Source: Eucommia ulmoides
Lineage: Eukaryota > Streptophyta > Magnoliopsida > Garryales > Eucommiaceae
DNA length: 64,000 nt
NCBI GenBank assembly: GCA_016647705.1
Contig: CM028329.1
Span: 60,219,231-60,283,230 of the forward strand
Reading direction: 5' to 3'
The notes under the pieces: generated by a model
Databases searched by the model: none
The model's input: the letters and a program-made list of their open reading frames with translations, nothing else
Told to the model about the DNA's origin: nothing
Made by a program: the position numbers and the translations under genes
In this document: one piece after another, positions 1 to 11,149 of the stretch
How positions within the stretch are numbered: position 1 is the stretch's first letter
Layout of the letters: each line of letters opens with the position of its first letter

Positions 1-605
1 GAAAAAAAGAAATCGATAACCGTTTCGGAGCGGGTAACGTTTCTTGTTAAATTTTATGTTTGTTAAATTTAACTACTAGTATCAAAATTTCGTAATCGGA
101 ATAATAAATTTTGGGACAGCTCGTATTACTAAAGTTTATACAGTAAATTTTAACGAAGCGAAACTTAGTCGAATGATAATTTTCATAATAAAATGTGGGG
201 ACGGGAAAGTTGTGAAACTTAGGGCCTGCATTGCATGATTAGATTATTTTAAATAGATTATTAATTTAGGTTTTATCACTATTAGGTTCGCAGGCACCGG
301 GGTCTCGATAGAGTGTAGTCAGTGAAAATTTTGCAAAGCGGATAACCAGGTAAGTGTATTGTCTTCTATGTAAATTACAAATTGTATTTTCGTATATATT
401 ATGGAAAATTGTGTTTGTTTAAAATGGACGAATTTGCAACTTATATGGATCAAACTGTTTTGGGTGTTTGGGAAAAATGATTTGTTGAATCTAGTTGGTT
501 TCTAAAAAGGTAAAAAAATGATTGTAGACCGAGTCGTTTATTGTTGAGGTGGAAATTGATGTTGGATCCGATTACGCCATAGTATTTCTTCCCGAAAGGG
601 ATGTG

Positions 606-737
606 GATTATCTGTTAGGCATAGTCCGGCAGAGCATTGATTATCTGCTAGGCATAGTCTTGCAGAGCGTTGTTTATCTACTAGGCATAGTCCTACAGAT
701 TGTTGATTATCTGCTAGGAAAAGTTCGACAGAGCGTT
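606..737 (+). repeat. 33-bp tandem repeat, four units, in LTR
   Basis: Four head-to-tail 33-bp units, each containing a form of TAGGCATAGTC; the fourth is the most changed. As 33 is a multiple of three, one frame stays open and reads as 11-residue repeats of the type DYLLGIVxQSx. That frame has only a GTG start and no recognisable domain, so it is probably not a gene. Confidence 0.85.
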
Positions 738-877
738 GTTATGACCTGCTAGGAAGGCAAATCCTACGGGTCGTACGGTACCGTTGCAACTCCCGATCGT
801 GAGGTTAAAACGATTCTATGGCTAATCGGAGGGTGGTGTAGTGTTTTGTCGGATACGGTGAACCGGTTGAATAAACT

Positions 878-880
<3 letters not shown>

Positions 881-927
<47 letters not shown>
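881..927. repeat. TA microsatellite in LTR
   Basis: An uninterrupted run of about 47 bases of alternating AT. The counterpart in copy 2 is shorter, and in copy 3 it is interrupted. Confidence 0.95.
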
Positions 928-928
<1 letters not shown>

Positions 929-1546
929 CTTTATACTGGATTGAATGGATTGGTGTATCTATTATTTTGATTGCGTTATACTATTTGGTTAGATATAGTA
1001 TTCTGTTGGATTTTCACTGCTTACTTGGAGTATTATACATATATGAGTTTATTTCTGTGAAAACAGGAAACGGAGTTTTTTTCAGTGTAGTATGTGAATA
1101 CAGTATTATTATTTGAAAAATGTGATGGTTGTATTATTAATTGAAATATGGTATTTAAATTATTATTATACTTGATCCATACAAATGTTTTTATTATGAA
1201 GACAATACACCGATAAAAATTTTGATTTCAGGTGCAACTGCTATGAGTCGGTCCCTTACTGGCACTAGGTAGAGTCCAGTGGTAGTGTTGTTTGGAAGTG
1301 GGCTATCTAAGGCGAACCCGTGGGAGGTTTATCATTTTTATTTTGTTGTTACTATTTTTGGTTATATATATATTCTGGGGCGGATGTGTCATAGTTGGGA
1401 TAACGTTGTATAGTTGTATTTCAGTATATGTGTTGGTGTATATATGTGGAATTTTCTGGTTGGTTGGTTGGTTGTTCAGGGGATGTTATGGTGACGTCAT
1501 GCCTGCCCCAAGGTGACGGGTGTCCAGGGTAGGGTGTGACAACCCA

Positions 1547-4250
1547 TGATTCATTAATTAATATAGATACAATAATGTTTCAGTGTTCAAACAATGTACT
1601 CACATTGTATTTGATCAAGAGAGTGGTTGTATGTTATGATTCCGTGAACCAAGTAGAAGACAAGATGGTGGACAACTCAGAAAAATTTCTATCATGATAA
1701 ATGTACAAGAGAGGCTCTGTATTATTTGAATATAATCGCGATAATGAGGATCAGGGTTGGTGTGCATTCAATGAGAGATAAAGTGTGGGTTTGTATTAAA
1801 TGAGCAACCCTACCATATAGTCAAAATAATACTTTTAATATAATATCTTTGTATTCCCACCTATATATCTTGACAAATAGATGCATTTGAAAGATATAAT
1901 GAATTTATACAATCATAATAATGATGTATAATGATTCTAATATATCATTACAAGTTATTAGATCATTTAGCATGTTTGTCAAGTAGTTCCAACACTTCAA
2001 CAATTTTATCATGTGAAAAATAGAATTTTCATAAACATTTTGCCAAAATGTCAATTAAACATAGATACAATGTTATACATATCAATCAATCACATATATA
2101 TTATGTAGGCACGTCATATAAACATGTTATGACATGAATTAGTCAATAAGAACAAGAATTGATAGGTAAAATCATTTTTGAGTTCATGCCAAAAATCTGT
2201 TAAATGAATTCTTGAACACTTGAAATGATTTTGATCAAATTAGTTCAATCCAAGGTTGATTTGATCAAATTGAATGATTGTTATGATGTTAAACACCTTA
2301 AATAAAGTATCGGAACATTAAAATTACATTTGGAACAAGCTAATATCGACAAAACGAGACTCCGAAAACATAGCAGGAGAGAGAAAACCTACTTCCAACA
2401 AGTAGTCAATCACATAGGCTAAACGTAGTCGACTACTTGTACTGAGATTTCAGCGCAAGTGCCGTTTTCATCTGTTTTTGGTTTTTGGCCTTGGTTCGTG
2501 ATCGTTTATCATGCTAAACACTTTTATAATATGTATACATGATTTTGGAAGTGTTTTCATGATCAAAACATACAATGTACCATACGATCACATATAATTC
2601 AACTTTGAGCATTTGAACATTTTTGTGATCAAAACGAGAAATCGCAACATAGGTATGATATGATCAAACGAATGACACGTATTGTGATATACAAACATAT
2701 TAAACCTTCAAGATCAATATATAATAATTTCATGCACTTTTGGTATGTGTGCGCCCAACCTATAAAATTCTAAGTTCAATATCCTTGAGTTGTCGAAATG
2801 AAAAATTGTGTTAAGTAAATCATACATTTCGCCTTAAATTCATCTCTATGGTGTGTTTATATAAAATAATTCATTCCGTTGTGTTCACGTAGATCTAATT
2901 TCAATACTAAAAGGTAAGGACCGGATCGTGTTTTGAGCAAATACAAATTCTCATTGTCTCCATTGAGTTTTTCCACTTCAGAGGAGTTGTCTCATGCATG
3001 TAGCTTTCAATGTCAATCACCCCCTTCAACAAACATTTGAAATGCCTCCTAGTGTCCACCGCCATTGATATTGGTATAGTTACATGCAAGGAACAAGAAT
3101 AATATTTTTGCTTTCTCTCTCCCATTAAACCAAAGAGAGAGATGGAGTGAGTCAGAACACAATTTGTAAACGTAAGGCAATAGCTCATCGAGATAGCGAG
3201 AAGTTTTGATTAAAGAAGAAAGAGATAGTGAGCCCAACATCGATATGGTATTCAATACACCTAGCATAGAACACGAGTGCTAACTCTAAAACCATGTAGA
3301 AATCTAACGGGTCTAACTCCCTCTTGAAAGGCACATTGTAAGATGAGGATTGCCCTAGGCTTTATATAAAGGTCAGGTTCAAGTAACACAAATGCTGTGG
3401 GATTCAACAGAGGGAGCTACCGGAAAAACAACAGATGAAAACAATAAGAGATATGGATAATCCTTTTAGAACCAGATAATTGATCCTTACAAAATTGGAA
3501 ATGACTAAAAACAATTTTCATGAAAGTTAACAATAAACGAAATAGAGGATTAAAAAAGCAGTCATACATGCAAACGATTGCATCAATCCTCTCTAGTATT
3601 CCACAGTTAAGTTTTTCATCAAAATTAATTGTCAAACTTAAAAAATTAAATTAATAATTTATTCAATATTAACTAACACTAATTTTAAACACACGATTAG
3701 GCGAGCTTAGGAAAAAAAATTATAATAAATTTTCAATATTGAAACATGAATGACTTATGTATCATTTGTTACTCACTAAAACATAAATTTTAGTGAGTAA
3801 TAGCATTTTATAAATACCAAAAACAAATATGTTATTAAAAATTGCATAACTAATCATAAAAGTAAAATTATATTGCTACAAATTAACTTTTATTAATATC
3901 TATAAATAATAAATAATCGTAAATTATGATTAATTTTGTCAATTTTACAAGCCAACAAATTATTGTTCAATTAATTTGTATTGTATCTATTTTCTTTCTT
4001 AATAGATATATTTTTGAATTACATTAGTTATCTTTTAAGCAATTTAAATTGTGCACCCGGGACAATTAATCATATTATATTTATCCATTAATTAGGGGGG
4101 GAAAATAACTAAAACAAAAAGAGAAAAAAAGAGTGAGGCAAAATTTAGATTCTTAGAAAGAGCAATGGTTTCCAAACTATACATGAATCTATTAATAATT
4201 TTTTTTAATAAATATTTATACTAAAATTACTAAAATTCGTGAATGATGGG
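1547..4250. other. AT-rich sequence without a recognisable gene (C1)
   Basis: No supported coding region; all open frames are short. At 3284-3300 the plus strand reads CTCTAAAACCATGTAGAAAT. Its complement resembles a copia LTR end followed by a degenerate initiator-Met primer-binding site, so part of 1547-3420 could be the internal end of a decayed minus-strand copia element. This is weak. At 2399-2444 an imperfect inverted repeat pairs ACAAGTAGTC with GACTACTTGT. Confidence 0.4.
3636..4058 (-). mobile_element. Helitron-related AT-rich fragment (C1)
   Basis: Recognisably similar to the right part of the element at 18219-19686: both contain forms of CAAGTCAACAAATTCTAATT, ATTGTATCTA and, at the right edge, AAGCAATTTAAA then GTGCACC. 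No terminal hairpin or CTAG end was found here, so this is a relic assigned by internal similarity only. Confidence 0.45.
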
Positions 4251-4380
4251 TATATCTAAGACCTCTGTCGGGACTCATTGAGAGTCGTTCAAAGGCACAA
4301 TAGATGCTAAGTTTGCCGGGGAATCGGCATGACAATTTTTGTCTCTTGGGATCTAGGCGATGTCAATTGTAGGTCATTCT

Positions 4381-4571
4381 TCCCAGAGATCTCTTAGTTG
4401 TCAAGATACCTCATCATGGTGTTGTCTTTGGCTTGATCTTCTCCCTTGAATTGGTTGACCACCAATTGAGAACCATTGAATACAGAGAGGTCAGTTGCCC
4501 CAAGTTCTTTCCAATCGGAGACCAGCAACCAATGCCTCGTACTCGGCTTCATTATTAGTAGCTTTATAATC
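4381..4571 (-). pseudogene. Ty3/gypsy-type RNase H relic (C1)
   Basis: Read on the minus strand this is the C-terminal half of the RNase H domain of a retrotransposon polyprotein. The motif TNNEAEYEALVAGL appears first, then, in another frame, a stretch with SQLVVNQFKGE and AKDNTMMRYLDKLRDL, the usual order in RNase HI-type domains of Ty3/gypsy elements and their host relatives. A frameshift separates the two parts, and this copy also lacks one T at about 4399 that copies 2 and 3 keep. No reverse transcriptase or integrase lies nearby. Confidence 0.75.
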
Positions 4572-5295
4572 AAGTTTTGGAATTTTGAATTGGTAGCTTC
4601 ATTATTTACATGTTCTTCATTGAAGTTAGAATTTTTTTAACTACTCATCGTATAGGCAATTAAAACCATACCAACTTAGTTTGGTTCCCCTTTTTTTTTT
4701 AAAGTCACACCGGATCTTCTTTTTTTGGGGATGCTTTTAAAAATCAAGAGAAGAGTGTTTTTAAAAGATAAAAAATAAAATATATTAATTGATGAAATTT
4801 CGTATGACAACGTTACACTTATTTTTATTTTATGAAATTATATTTATATTTGAAACATTTATATACTTAATTTTTTTATACTATAATTTTATAAACTTTT
4901 TGTTTCTAATATATAATTAAGATATTTTCAATTCTAATTTTTTTTGTTAATCATAACTTTAAGTTTATACAAGTAATTTTTAATACTTGTTAATATAGAA
5001 TAATATATCTATTTTACTAACTTAATAGTCTTTTAATATTTTTTACACAAATAATTGTCGAACGCTTGCTTTTCCTGTCAAGATCTACTTTTGATAAATT
5101 ATCAAACATTTGGTAACTCTTTTTGATTAATAGTTCCATTTATACAACTCCTTATCAAAAATTATAGCTAAGGGACAAATTAAGGGTCAGTGAAATTTCT
5201 ATTTTTCAATACAGTAAAGAATTAGTCATTAAATTGTTTTGACTTGGCTCTCGTGTAACACAACAAGGATTGTCATTTTTCAAGTCACTTTATTC
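4572..5295. other. AT-rich spacer, nothing recognised (C1)
   Basis: Long A/T runs and no open frame of note. I see no terminal repeats here. Confidence 0.5.
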
Positions 5296-5301
5296 ATTTA
5301 T

Positions 5302-5570
5302 TTGTTAGTGATGGGTGAGTGTTGGATCATTATCATCTATCATATATTGTTTTCACAATTTTGTTTATTAATTTTTTTTTGGTATCCGAAAACCATATTA
5401 TCTTTCTAGGGTTTTAATATTTATCGACGTCAATTTATTTTGTTAGTGATGGGTGAGTGTTGGATCATTATCATCTGTCATATATTGTTTTCACAATTTT
5501 AATTTTTTTTGCGATATCCGACAACCATATTATCTTTCTAGGGTTTTAATATTTATCTACGTCAATCATA
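5302..5570. repeat. 138-bp tandem duplication (C1)
   Basis: Two adjacent units starting at 5302 and 5440, each opening with TTGTTAGTGATGGGTGAGTG and containing CTTTCTAGGGTTTTAATATT. They differ by a few substitutions and short indels, so the duplication is older than the macrorepeat amplification; all three copies have it. Confidence 0.9.
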
Positions 5571-5739
5571 TAGATAAAAGCGTCATTCATCATAAGTCAT
5601 ACAGTGCTAGGATAAATTTAAAAAAATAAATAATAATCATCCTGCAAATTCACTTTTTTTAGTCGACTGCAAAAAAAAAATCCTTAAAAAAAATAGATAC
5701 TCGTTTAATTTATTATTTTTTATTTGATCCTTACCTATT

Positions 5740-6900
5740 ATAAAATAAAATATAATATTTTATCTTTAGTAAAAATAAAAAATAAAAATTGTACACTTAA
5801 TTAATTTACTCTTTACCCTCACATATTACAAAACAAAATAAAAAATTTAACATCACTATTTCAAAGCATGTAAAAATAAAAAATTCACTAATTGATAAGA
5901 AAGTAATTAACGGAATTAGGATTATAAATATATTAATAATTATTTAAGTTGAATACAATATATATAAATTACTAATAAATAAAATCTAAAAAAATATCCA
6001 AAAAATATATAAATGGATGGGTAGATAACATATAAAGGATAAAAATATAATTGTAATTTTGATATTTTTTTTCCCACACTTCAAATCAACCATTTTCTTT
6101 CATTTTCATCCCAAATTTGAGAAGGAAAAAAAGAGAAGGAAAAATTACATTTTTTTCCATTCCTTTTTCTTTTACATTCCATTTTTCTTCCTTACCAAAC
6201 CAATTTTTTATTTTATTTTTCACCCTCTTTTTCTTTTTATTGTCTCATCCATCCTTTTTTCTACCCAACCAAAAGAAAGGAAAAAGAAAAAATAAAAAAA
6301 TAATATGAAAAGAAAAAAAATTATGTTTGTGAAAGAAAAATAATTTTTTAGGGGTGCGTTTGGTTGTTTAGAAAAGGATAGAAAGAATGAAAAGGAAAGT
6401 AGGATGGAAAATGTTTAAAAAAAATGTTTGTTCTGTATGGAAATTAGAGGAAAAACCAAAATAGGAAGGAAAATGTACAATTTTCCAAACAAATTTTCTT
6501 CGCACAAATTTAGGAAGATAATAAGGAAAATGAGGGAGAATGAGTAAAATTACAATTATACTCTTAATAATAGAATTTTAATTTTTTTGATAATATAAGA
6601 AAGGTAAAATAGTAAATTACATTAACGTAAATTATTTTCCTTCCTTTCATTTTCTTTCCTGACTAAACAACACTGGGAAAAAATATTTTTTCTTTCACAA
6701 TCTCATTTTTTTTTTCCTTTTCCATCCCATCATTTAGTTGGAGGGATATAAAAGAAAAAAAAAAAATATAATGTTTTATCTCTAGTAAAAGAAAGAAAAA
6801 GTATACACTTAATTAATTTACTATATTACCCTTGCATATTATAAAAAAAAAATCAAAAAAAATCAATATTTTAAATCATATAAAAATAAGCAATTCCCAT
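5740..6900. mobile_element. Nested MITE cluster (C1)
   Basis: Two related AT-rich stretches (about 5750-5890 and 6764-6895, sharing TACACTTAATTAATTTACT) flank purine- and pyrimidine-rich arms. In the middle, 6351-6677 has imperfect inverted ends: GCGTTTGGTTGTTTAG on the left and CTAAACAACACTGGG on the right, continuing inward as GAAAGAATGAAAAGG against its complement. The GTTTGGTTGTTTAG start is typical of small nonautonomous DNA transposons. A clean target duplication could not be assigned. Confidence 0.55.
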
Positions 6901-7170
6901 AGCCCATCCAACCCCCCTCACCCGGGAATCATCCAACTCACAAAATTTATGATAGGAAGAAATTTATTACCAAACAATGAGTATCTTTGCCGAATAAAGA
7001 TCTCCCAACTATTGAAGGAAGGACCAAACAGGTGAAACTATTTATTACAACCGAAGTCTGAGGAAATTCCTAACAACATATAGTAGGGCCCCCCAAGATG
7101 GTTAGCAACAACCTTTTTTTTTTTTTATTTCCCTTGCAACTACCTTTTTTTTGTACTCACTCTTTCGATC

Positions 7171-7186
7171 CTATCTTTATAAACCT
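7171..7186 (+). promoter_or_regulatory. TATA-like box of the DUF247 locus (C1)
   Basis: CTTTATAAACC lies about 65 bp upstream of the ATG at 7246 and is followed by a CT-rich leader, a common arrangement in plant core promoters. Confidence 0.45.
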
Positions 7187-7245
7187 CCCTCTCCTCTTCC
7201 CTTCACTGCCCCAAAAACACAACAAAACAAAGACCAAGGGAAAAA

Positions 7246-9114
7246 ATGGAGGACTGGGTTATTTCCATAACCAAACAACTCAACCCCATAACCACAGAAC
7301 CAAAACCAAAACCCTGCATATACAAAGTACCTGCTTTCGTTTCTGAGCACAACCCGAAAGTCTACACTCCCCATGTTGTCTCCTTCGGCCCTTATCACCA
7401 CGGCAAAGAACACCTAAAACCCATGGAGGAGCACAAAGAAAGGGCCCTAATGCATTTCTTGAGGAGATCGCCGAAGGATTTGAAATATATAGTAGACTCA
7501 TTCTCGGAAGATGTTGAAGATTTGAAAGATACTTACGATTCGCTTGATGAAGATTGGAGGAAGGACAACAAAAAATTCTTGAAGCTGATGATAATGGACG
7601 GTTGTTTCATGCTGGAGATTCACAGGTTCGCACATATTCTGAATGATTATGATAAGAACGATCCGATTTTTGGGTATCACGGGCGGATTCACAAAATTCC
7701 GTCAATTATGGCGTGATATGTTGTTGATCGAGAATCAGCTACCGATGAAGGTTCTTTATAAGCTCAATGAGATCCGTGGAGAAGAAAAACGAGGTAAAAT
7801 TCATTCCGTATTAAATATTTTTAGAAGTATTGGGTTACGTATCATTTTAGATCGACAAAAAACAAGTTTAGATTGCTACCAAGCATATTATAAAGCTGAT
7901 TTTTTACTACAGATATATGGAGCCGGGGTGAACGCAGTATATCCATAGATGGAAATGCTAATTATAGGCGTAATATATGGTCAAAATACTTCCAACCTTC
8001 ACTACAGAGTATTATTTAACATTCAAATGACAAGTTTTCATCGCATTTATTTAGCTTCAAATTACAGAATTCAACATCACTCCATTGATGCAGAAAAACG
8101 AGGATGTCATCAATAGAGTCCTCGAATTTTGCATGGACGACCCTCCGTCCCCAAACATGGGCAAATGCTTGCACGTTCTGGATGTGTTTAAAAAAGGCTT
8201 GTTCTCAATTAAGGAATCAGAACCAAAAGATGACGAATCAGAACCAATGGATGTGTTAAAAAAAGGCTCGTTCTCAATCAAGGAATCAGAACCAAAAGAT
8301 GACGAATCAGTACCAAATGATGACGAATCAGAACCAAACGACGACGAATCAGTACCAAACGATGACGAATCTGACCATATCTTAATACCTTCGGTGAGAG
8401 AGATGAACGAGGCCGGCATAAGATTCAAGAGATTCAAGCAAACCAAAAACCGATGCCTCATCGACGTATCATTCGAAAAGGGAGTTTTAACGCTACCCAC
8501 ATTTATTATAGATGACTACACCGAATCCATGTTTTTGAACATTATAGCATTTGAGCGTTGCCATGTGGGGTGCTGGCTAATCAGGTGAGCCTTTTATAGA
8601 AGCTATTGTTGTGTCTAGGAGACGTTTGTTTAGTTTTTTCTGTTCCCATATTTATGTTACTATTCCAAGAAATTTAGAATAACAACTTTTTGGTTATGCC
8701 ACTGTACGTGTCCTCGTACATTTACTTCATGGATAACCTAATCGACGAGGCTGTGGACATCAACCTCCTGCGAACGAAAAAAAATCATTCGGAATTTTAA
8801 AGGAAGCGACGAAGAAGCTGCGAATCTGATTAAACACAATGGGGAACGAATTGGAAACAGATTTCAACGGGGGCAGACTACTTAGTCCAAACGAATTGGA
8901 AACAGATGTCCACGGGGTGCAGACTACTTGAGGTCCAACGAAGATCAACGAGTACTGCAACCATAGGAGGCACAGGTGCGGGCAAATCTCATCCACAGAT
9001 TAGACACATACTTCGCCAATCCATGGACTCTTATCTCTGTATTGGCGGCATTTCTACTTTGCTTTAACCATAACTGAGGACTGCTTACGGCATCCTTTTC
9101 TATTACCAACAACT
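7246..9114 (+). pseudogene. DUF247 family pseudogene (C1)
   Basis: Same gene as at 29983 and 50508, disabled here. Exon 1 (7246-7793) keeps the motifs VVSFGPYHHG and MDGCFMLE but has an inserted T at about 7709 that ends the frame at codon 157, and a second inserted A near 7788. Exon 2 (8094-8584) has two more single-base insertions near its end. The exon 3 acceptor, CCGCAG in the other copies, reads CTGTAC here (about 8702). Exon 3 (8706-9114) has many indels, a duplication of about 45 bp (8845-8889 and 8890-8937), and no stop at the usual place. The first 540 bases are nearly identical to copies 2 and 3, but decay increases sharply 3' of exon 1. A full-length product is not possible. Confidence 0.92.
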
Positions 9115-9417
9115 TTATGGCTATTACGAATAGCGGGTGTAATTTGTTATTTTCTGATTTAAAACACGAGTTTAGATTTAGTCCGTTAAACAAGTTTTAG
9201 TCCGTATTAGTCCTGCATGTGCTCGCGCATTGCATCTGGAGGGGTAGAGAAAAGTTGTGGTGAGTAAATTCTATTATAGTGAATATTAGTTACAATAATT
9301 AAAGGGGCATGCACAATTTACTCCCAAATTACCGATTAGCCTATGACCTTTTCTTTGTACCAATAAATCCTTTTGTCTTTTTCTGACCAAAACAACTCTC
9401 ATGTGGATGTCGAATGT
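9115..9417. other. Unique flank with intact copia empty site (C1)
   Basis: Up to CTGATTTA near 9163 this matches 31800-31838 in copy 2. In copies 2 and 3 the copia LTR begins exactly there, whereas here the sequence continues without an element. No gene is seen. Confidence 0.7.
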
Positions 9418-9712
9418 AACATTCAACACCTGTAGGGTGTTGAATGGTAACATCAATTGTTCTTTTTTATTTTTATTTTTTATTTTTATGATTTTATCTT
9501 TTTTCGGACCAAAAACACCCCTCATGTGTATTTAATATAACATTCAACACCTGTAGATATTTGAATGTAATATCATTTTTTTACGATATTACATTTAATA
9601 CCTGTGAATGTTGAATGTAATATCAATTATTCTTATATTTTTAATGGATCGTATATGCGTGGATGTTACATTCAACATTTGTGAATGTTGAATGTAATAT
9701 CAATTATTCTTT
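9418..9712. repeat. Four related imperfect palindromes (C1 only)
   Basis: At about 9418, 9539, 9588 and 9668 a short module recurs: a form of ACATTCAACA, then a CTGT-containing centre, then a form of TGTTGAATGTAA, usually followed by TATCAATTATTCTT. Each module can fold back on itself with arms of about 8-10 bp. Confidence 0.75.
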
Positions 9713-9714
9713 TG

Positions 9715-10020
9715 TTTAATGTATCCACGGTTAAATATCATATCCAAGCTTTGATACCATCTCGCCATACTGCTTGAAGGCATCCATAAGTACCTATCGG
9801 TGTTGGTGTCTGAACAAAGATCTTGCGGTGGGAGAGGTCCAGCTTGGATATGGAAATCGATCGGGCACCTTGAAGGCATCCATATTTTGCTTCGATCGAT
9901 TTCCATCGTTAATTGTGTAGCCAATCGATTTGCAGTCTTTGATCGATCTTGTGGGTTGGGGAGGGGTCCAACTTGGATATGGAAATCAATCAAAGACGAA
10001 GATGTGTATGCAAATTGATC
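9715..10020. repeat. Direct and inverted repeat block (C1 only)
   Basis: GGTCCAGCTTGGATATGG near 9837 recurs as GGTCCAACTTGGATATGG near 9965, each preceded by a G-rich stretch after GATCTTG and followed by AAATCGATC or AAATCAATC. Between them CGATCGATTTCCAT (about 9893) is the inverse of the ATGGAAATCGATCG that follows the first. No known element recognised. Confidence 0.7.
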
Positions 10021-11146
10021 AACGCTTCGGAAGGAAGACGCGAATCACGGAAGGGCATTTCGGTAAACTTGTCCCTCGCTGTTTTTTGAAACGGGAGTTT
10101 TAGTTGCAAGATTTACCGGTGATGGGAGTAATCGATGCAAGAAAAAGGAGTCGACGAGAGTAATTGGTGTAAGAAAAGGCAATGAGAGTAACCGGTAAAT
10201 AGTTTTGCATTTTGGGAATAACCGGTAATTTTCAAAAAATAGTTACAAATCACATGTATATTACATATATCTGTATAATATTAGTTAGATGTGTTTGTTT
10301 AATATATCTGTATAACATTAGTTACATGTACTTTTATAATATTAATTACACGTAATTTTAAATTACATGTACTTCTGTAATATTTGTTATATCAAACAAA
10401 TATTTTACATACAAGTTAGATACATATAACTGCGAAAGTGCAAACGCTTGAATTGAACCTTCCGTCTTTTTTAATGCGCGGAACTAAAACACAAGTTGCA
10501 ATTAGATAGAGGATTTTTTTTGTATTTTTTATTTTATTTTATTTTTTAAATTAAGAGTAAATAAGGGACCTGCCACCGAAATATCTTTTTTTTTTTCTTT
10601 CAATTTGATTTTGTCAGTTTGATTTCTCCGTCGACACCAGATATTATTTATCCGGAAGTATTATTATGATTATCTCAAATTATTGTATTCAGAACTTCGA
10701 CTGAAAATTCTCTATGTACTATAAAACGATAAGAGTTTTTGCTATATAATACAAATTTCAACTTGATTTTATAATTTAGAGGAAAATTCTCCCAAATGTC
10801 CCATCCCATAAAAACACTACTTTATGGAGTTCTGTAACAATGATTTTTTTACATATGAGATAGGACCTAGAAATAATTTTTGAAATTTTGGGATCTCTCA
10901 AAAAAATTTCCCTATAATTTATAATGATTTTATTATGTTTCCACAATTTTTGTAGATTTAAAATAGTAATTTTTAGGCACAACTACTGTTATAGCTCTAT
11001 TAATAAATCAAAATTATTTTTTTTCAATATATTTTTATTAAATACTTAAATTAATTTGGAAGAATGAATGATTGAGATTAGTGAATAAAATATTTGAAAA
11101 GAAAAATTATCCCTTAAAATTTTCACACCCCAATCTTCGAAGCGAT
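10021..11146. other. AT-rich sequence, nothing recognised (C1 only)
   Basis: Contains repeated short words such as ATCTGTATAA and TTAGTTACATGTA between 10240 and 10400, a loose degenerate repeat. No coding region or terminal repeats seen. Confidence 0.5.
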
Positions 11147-11149
11147 TTA

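Larger units (their letters stand above)
1..1541. mobile_element. Solo LTR, Ty3/gypsy-like (3' part)
   Basis: The 3' portion of a 2.75-kb LTR that is seen whole at 21521-24274. It ends in GGGTGTGACA at 1541, followed by ACCCA at 1542-1546, the same 5 bases that precede the complete copies. No primer-binding site follows, so no internal region remains. It carries four 33-bp tandem repeats at 606-737 and a TA run at 881-927. Confidence 0.75.

Noticed and set aside
606..737. CRISPR array
   Set aside because: Units are directly adjacent without unique spacers, in a plant LTR.
3049..3267. Minus-strand 62-93 codon frames near 2907-3267 and their counterparts
   Set aside because: Short, overlapping, and broken differently by run-length changes in copies 2 and 3 (for example at 3113 and 25846).
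6059..6308. Phe-rich plus-strand frames in the MITE cluster
   Set aside because: Pyrimidine-rich tract translated; no start context or domain.
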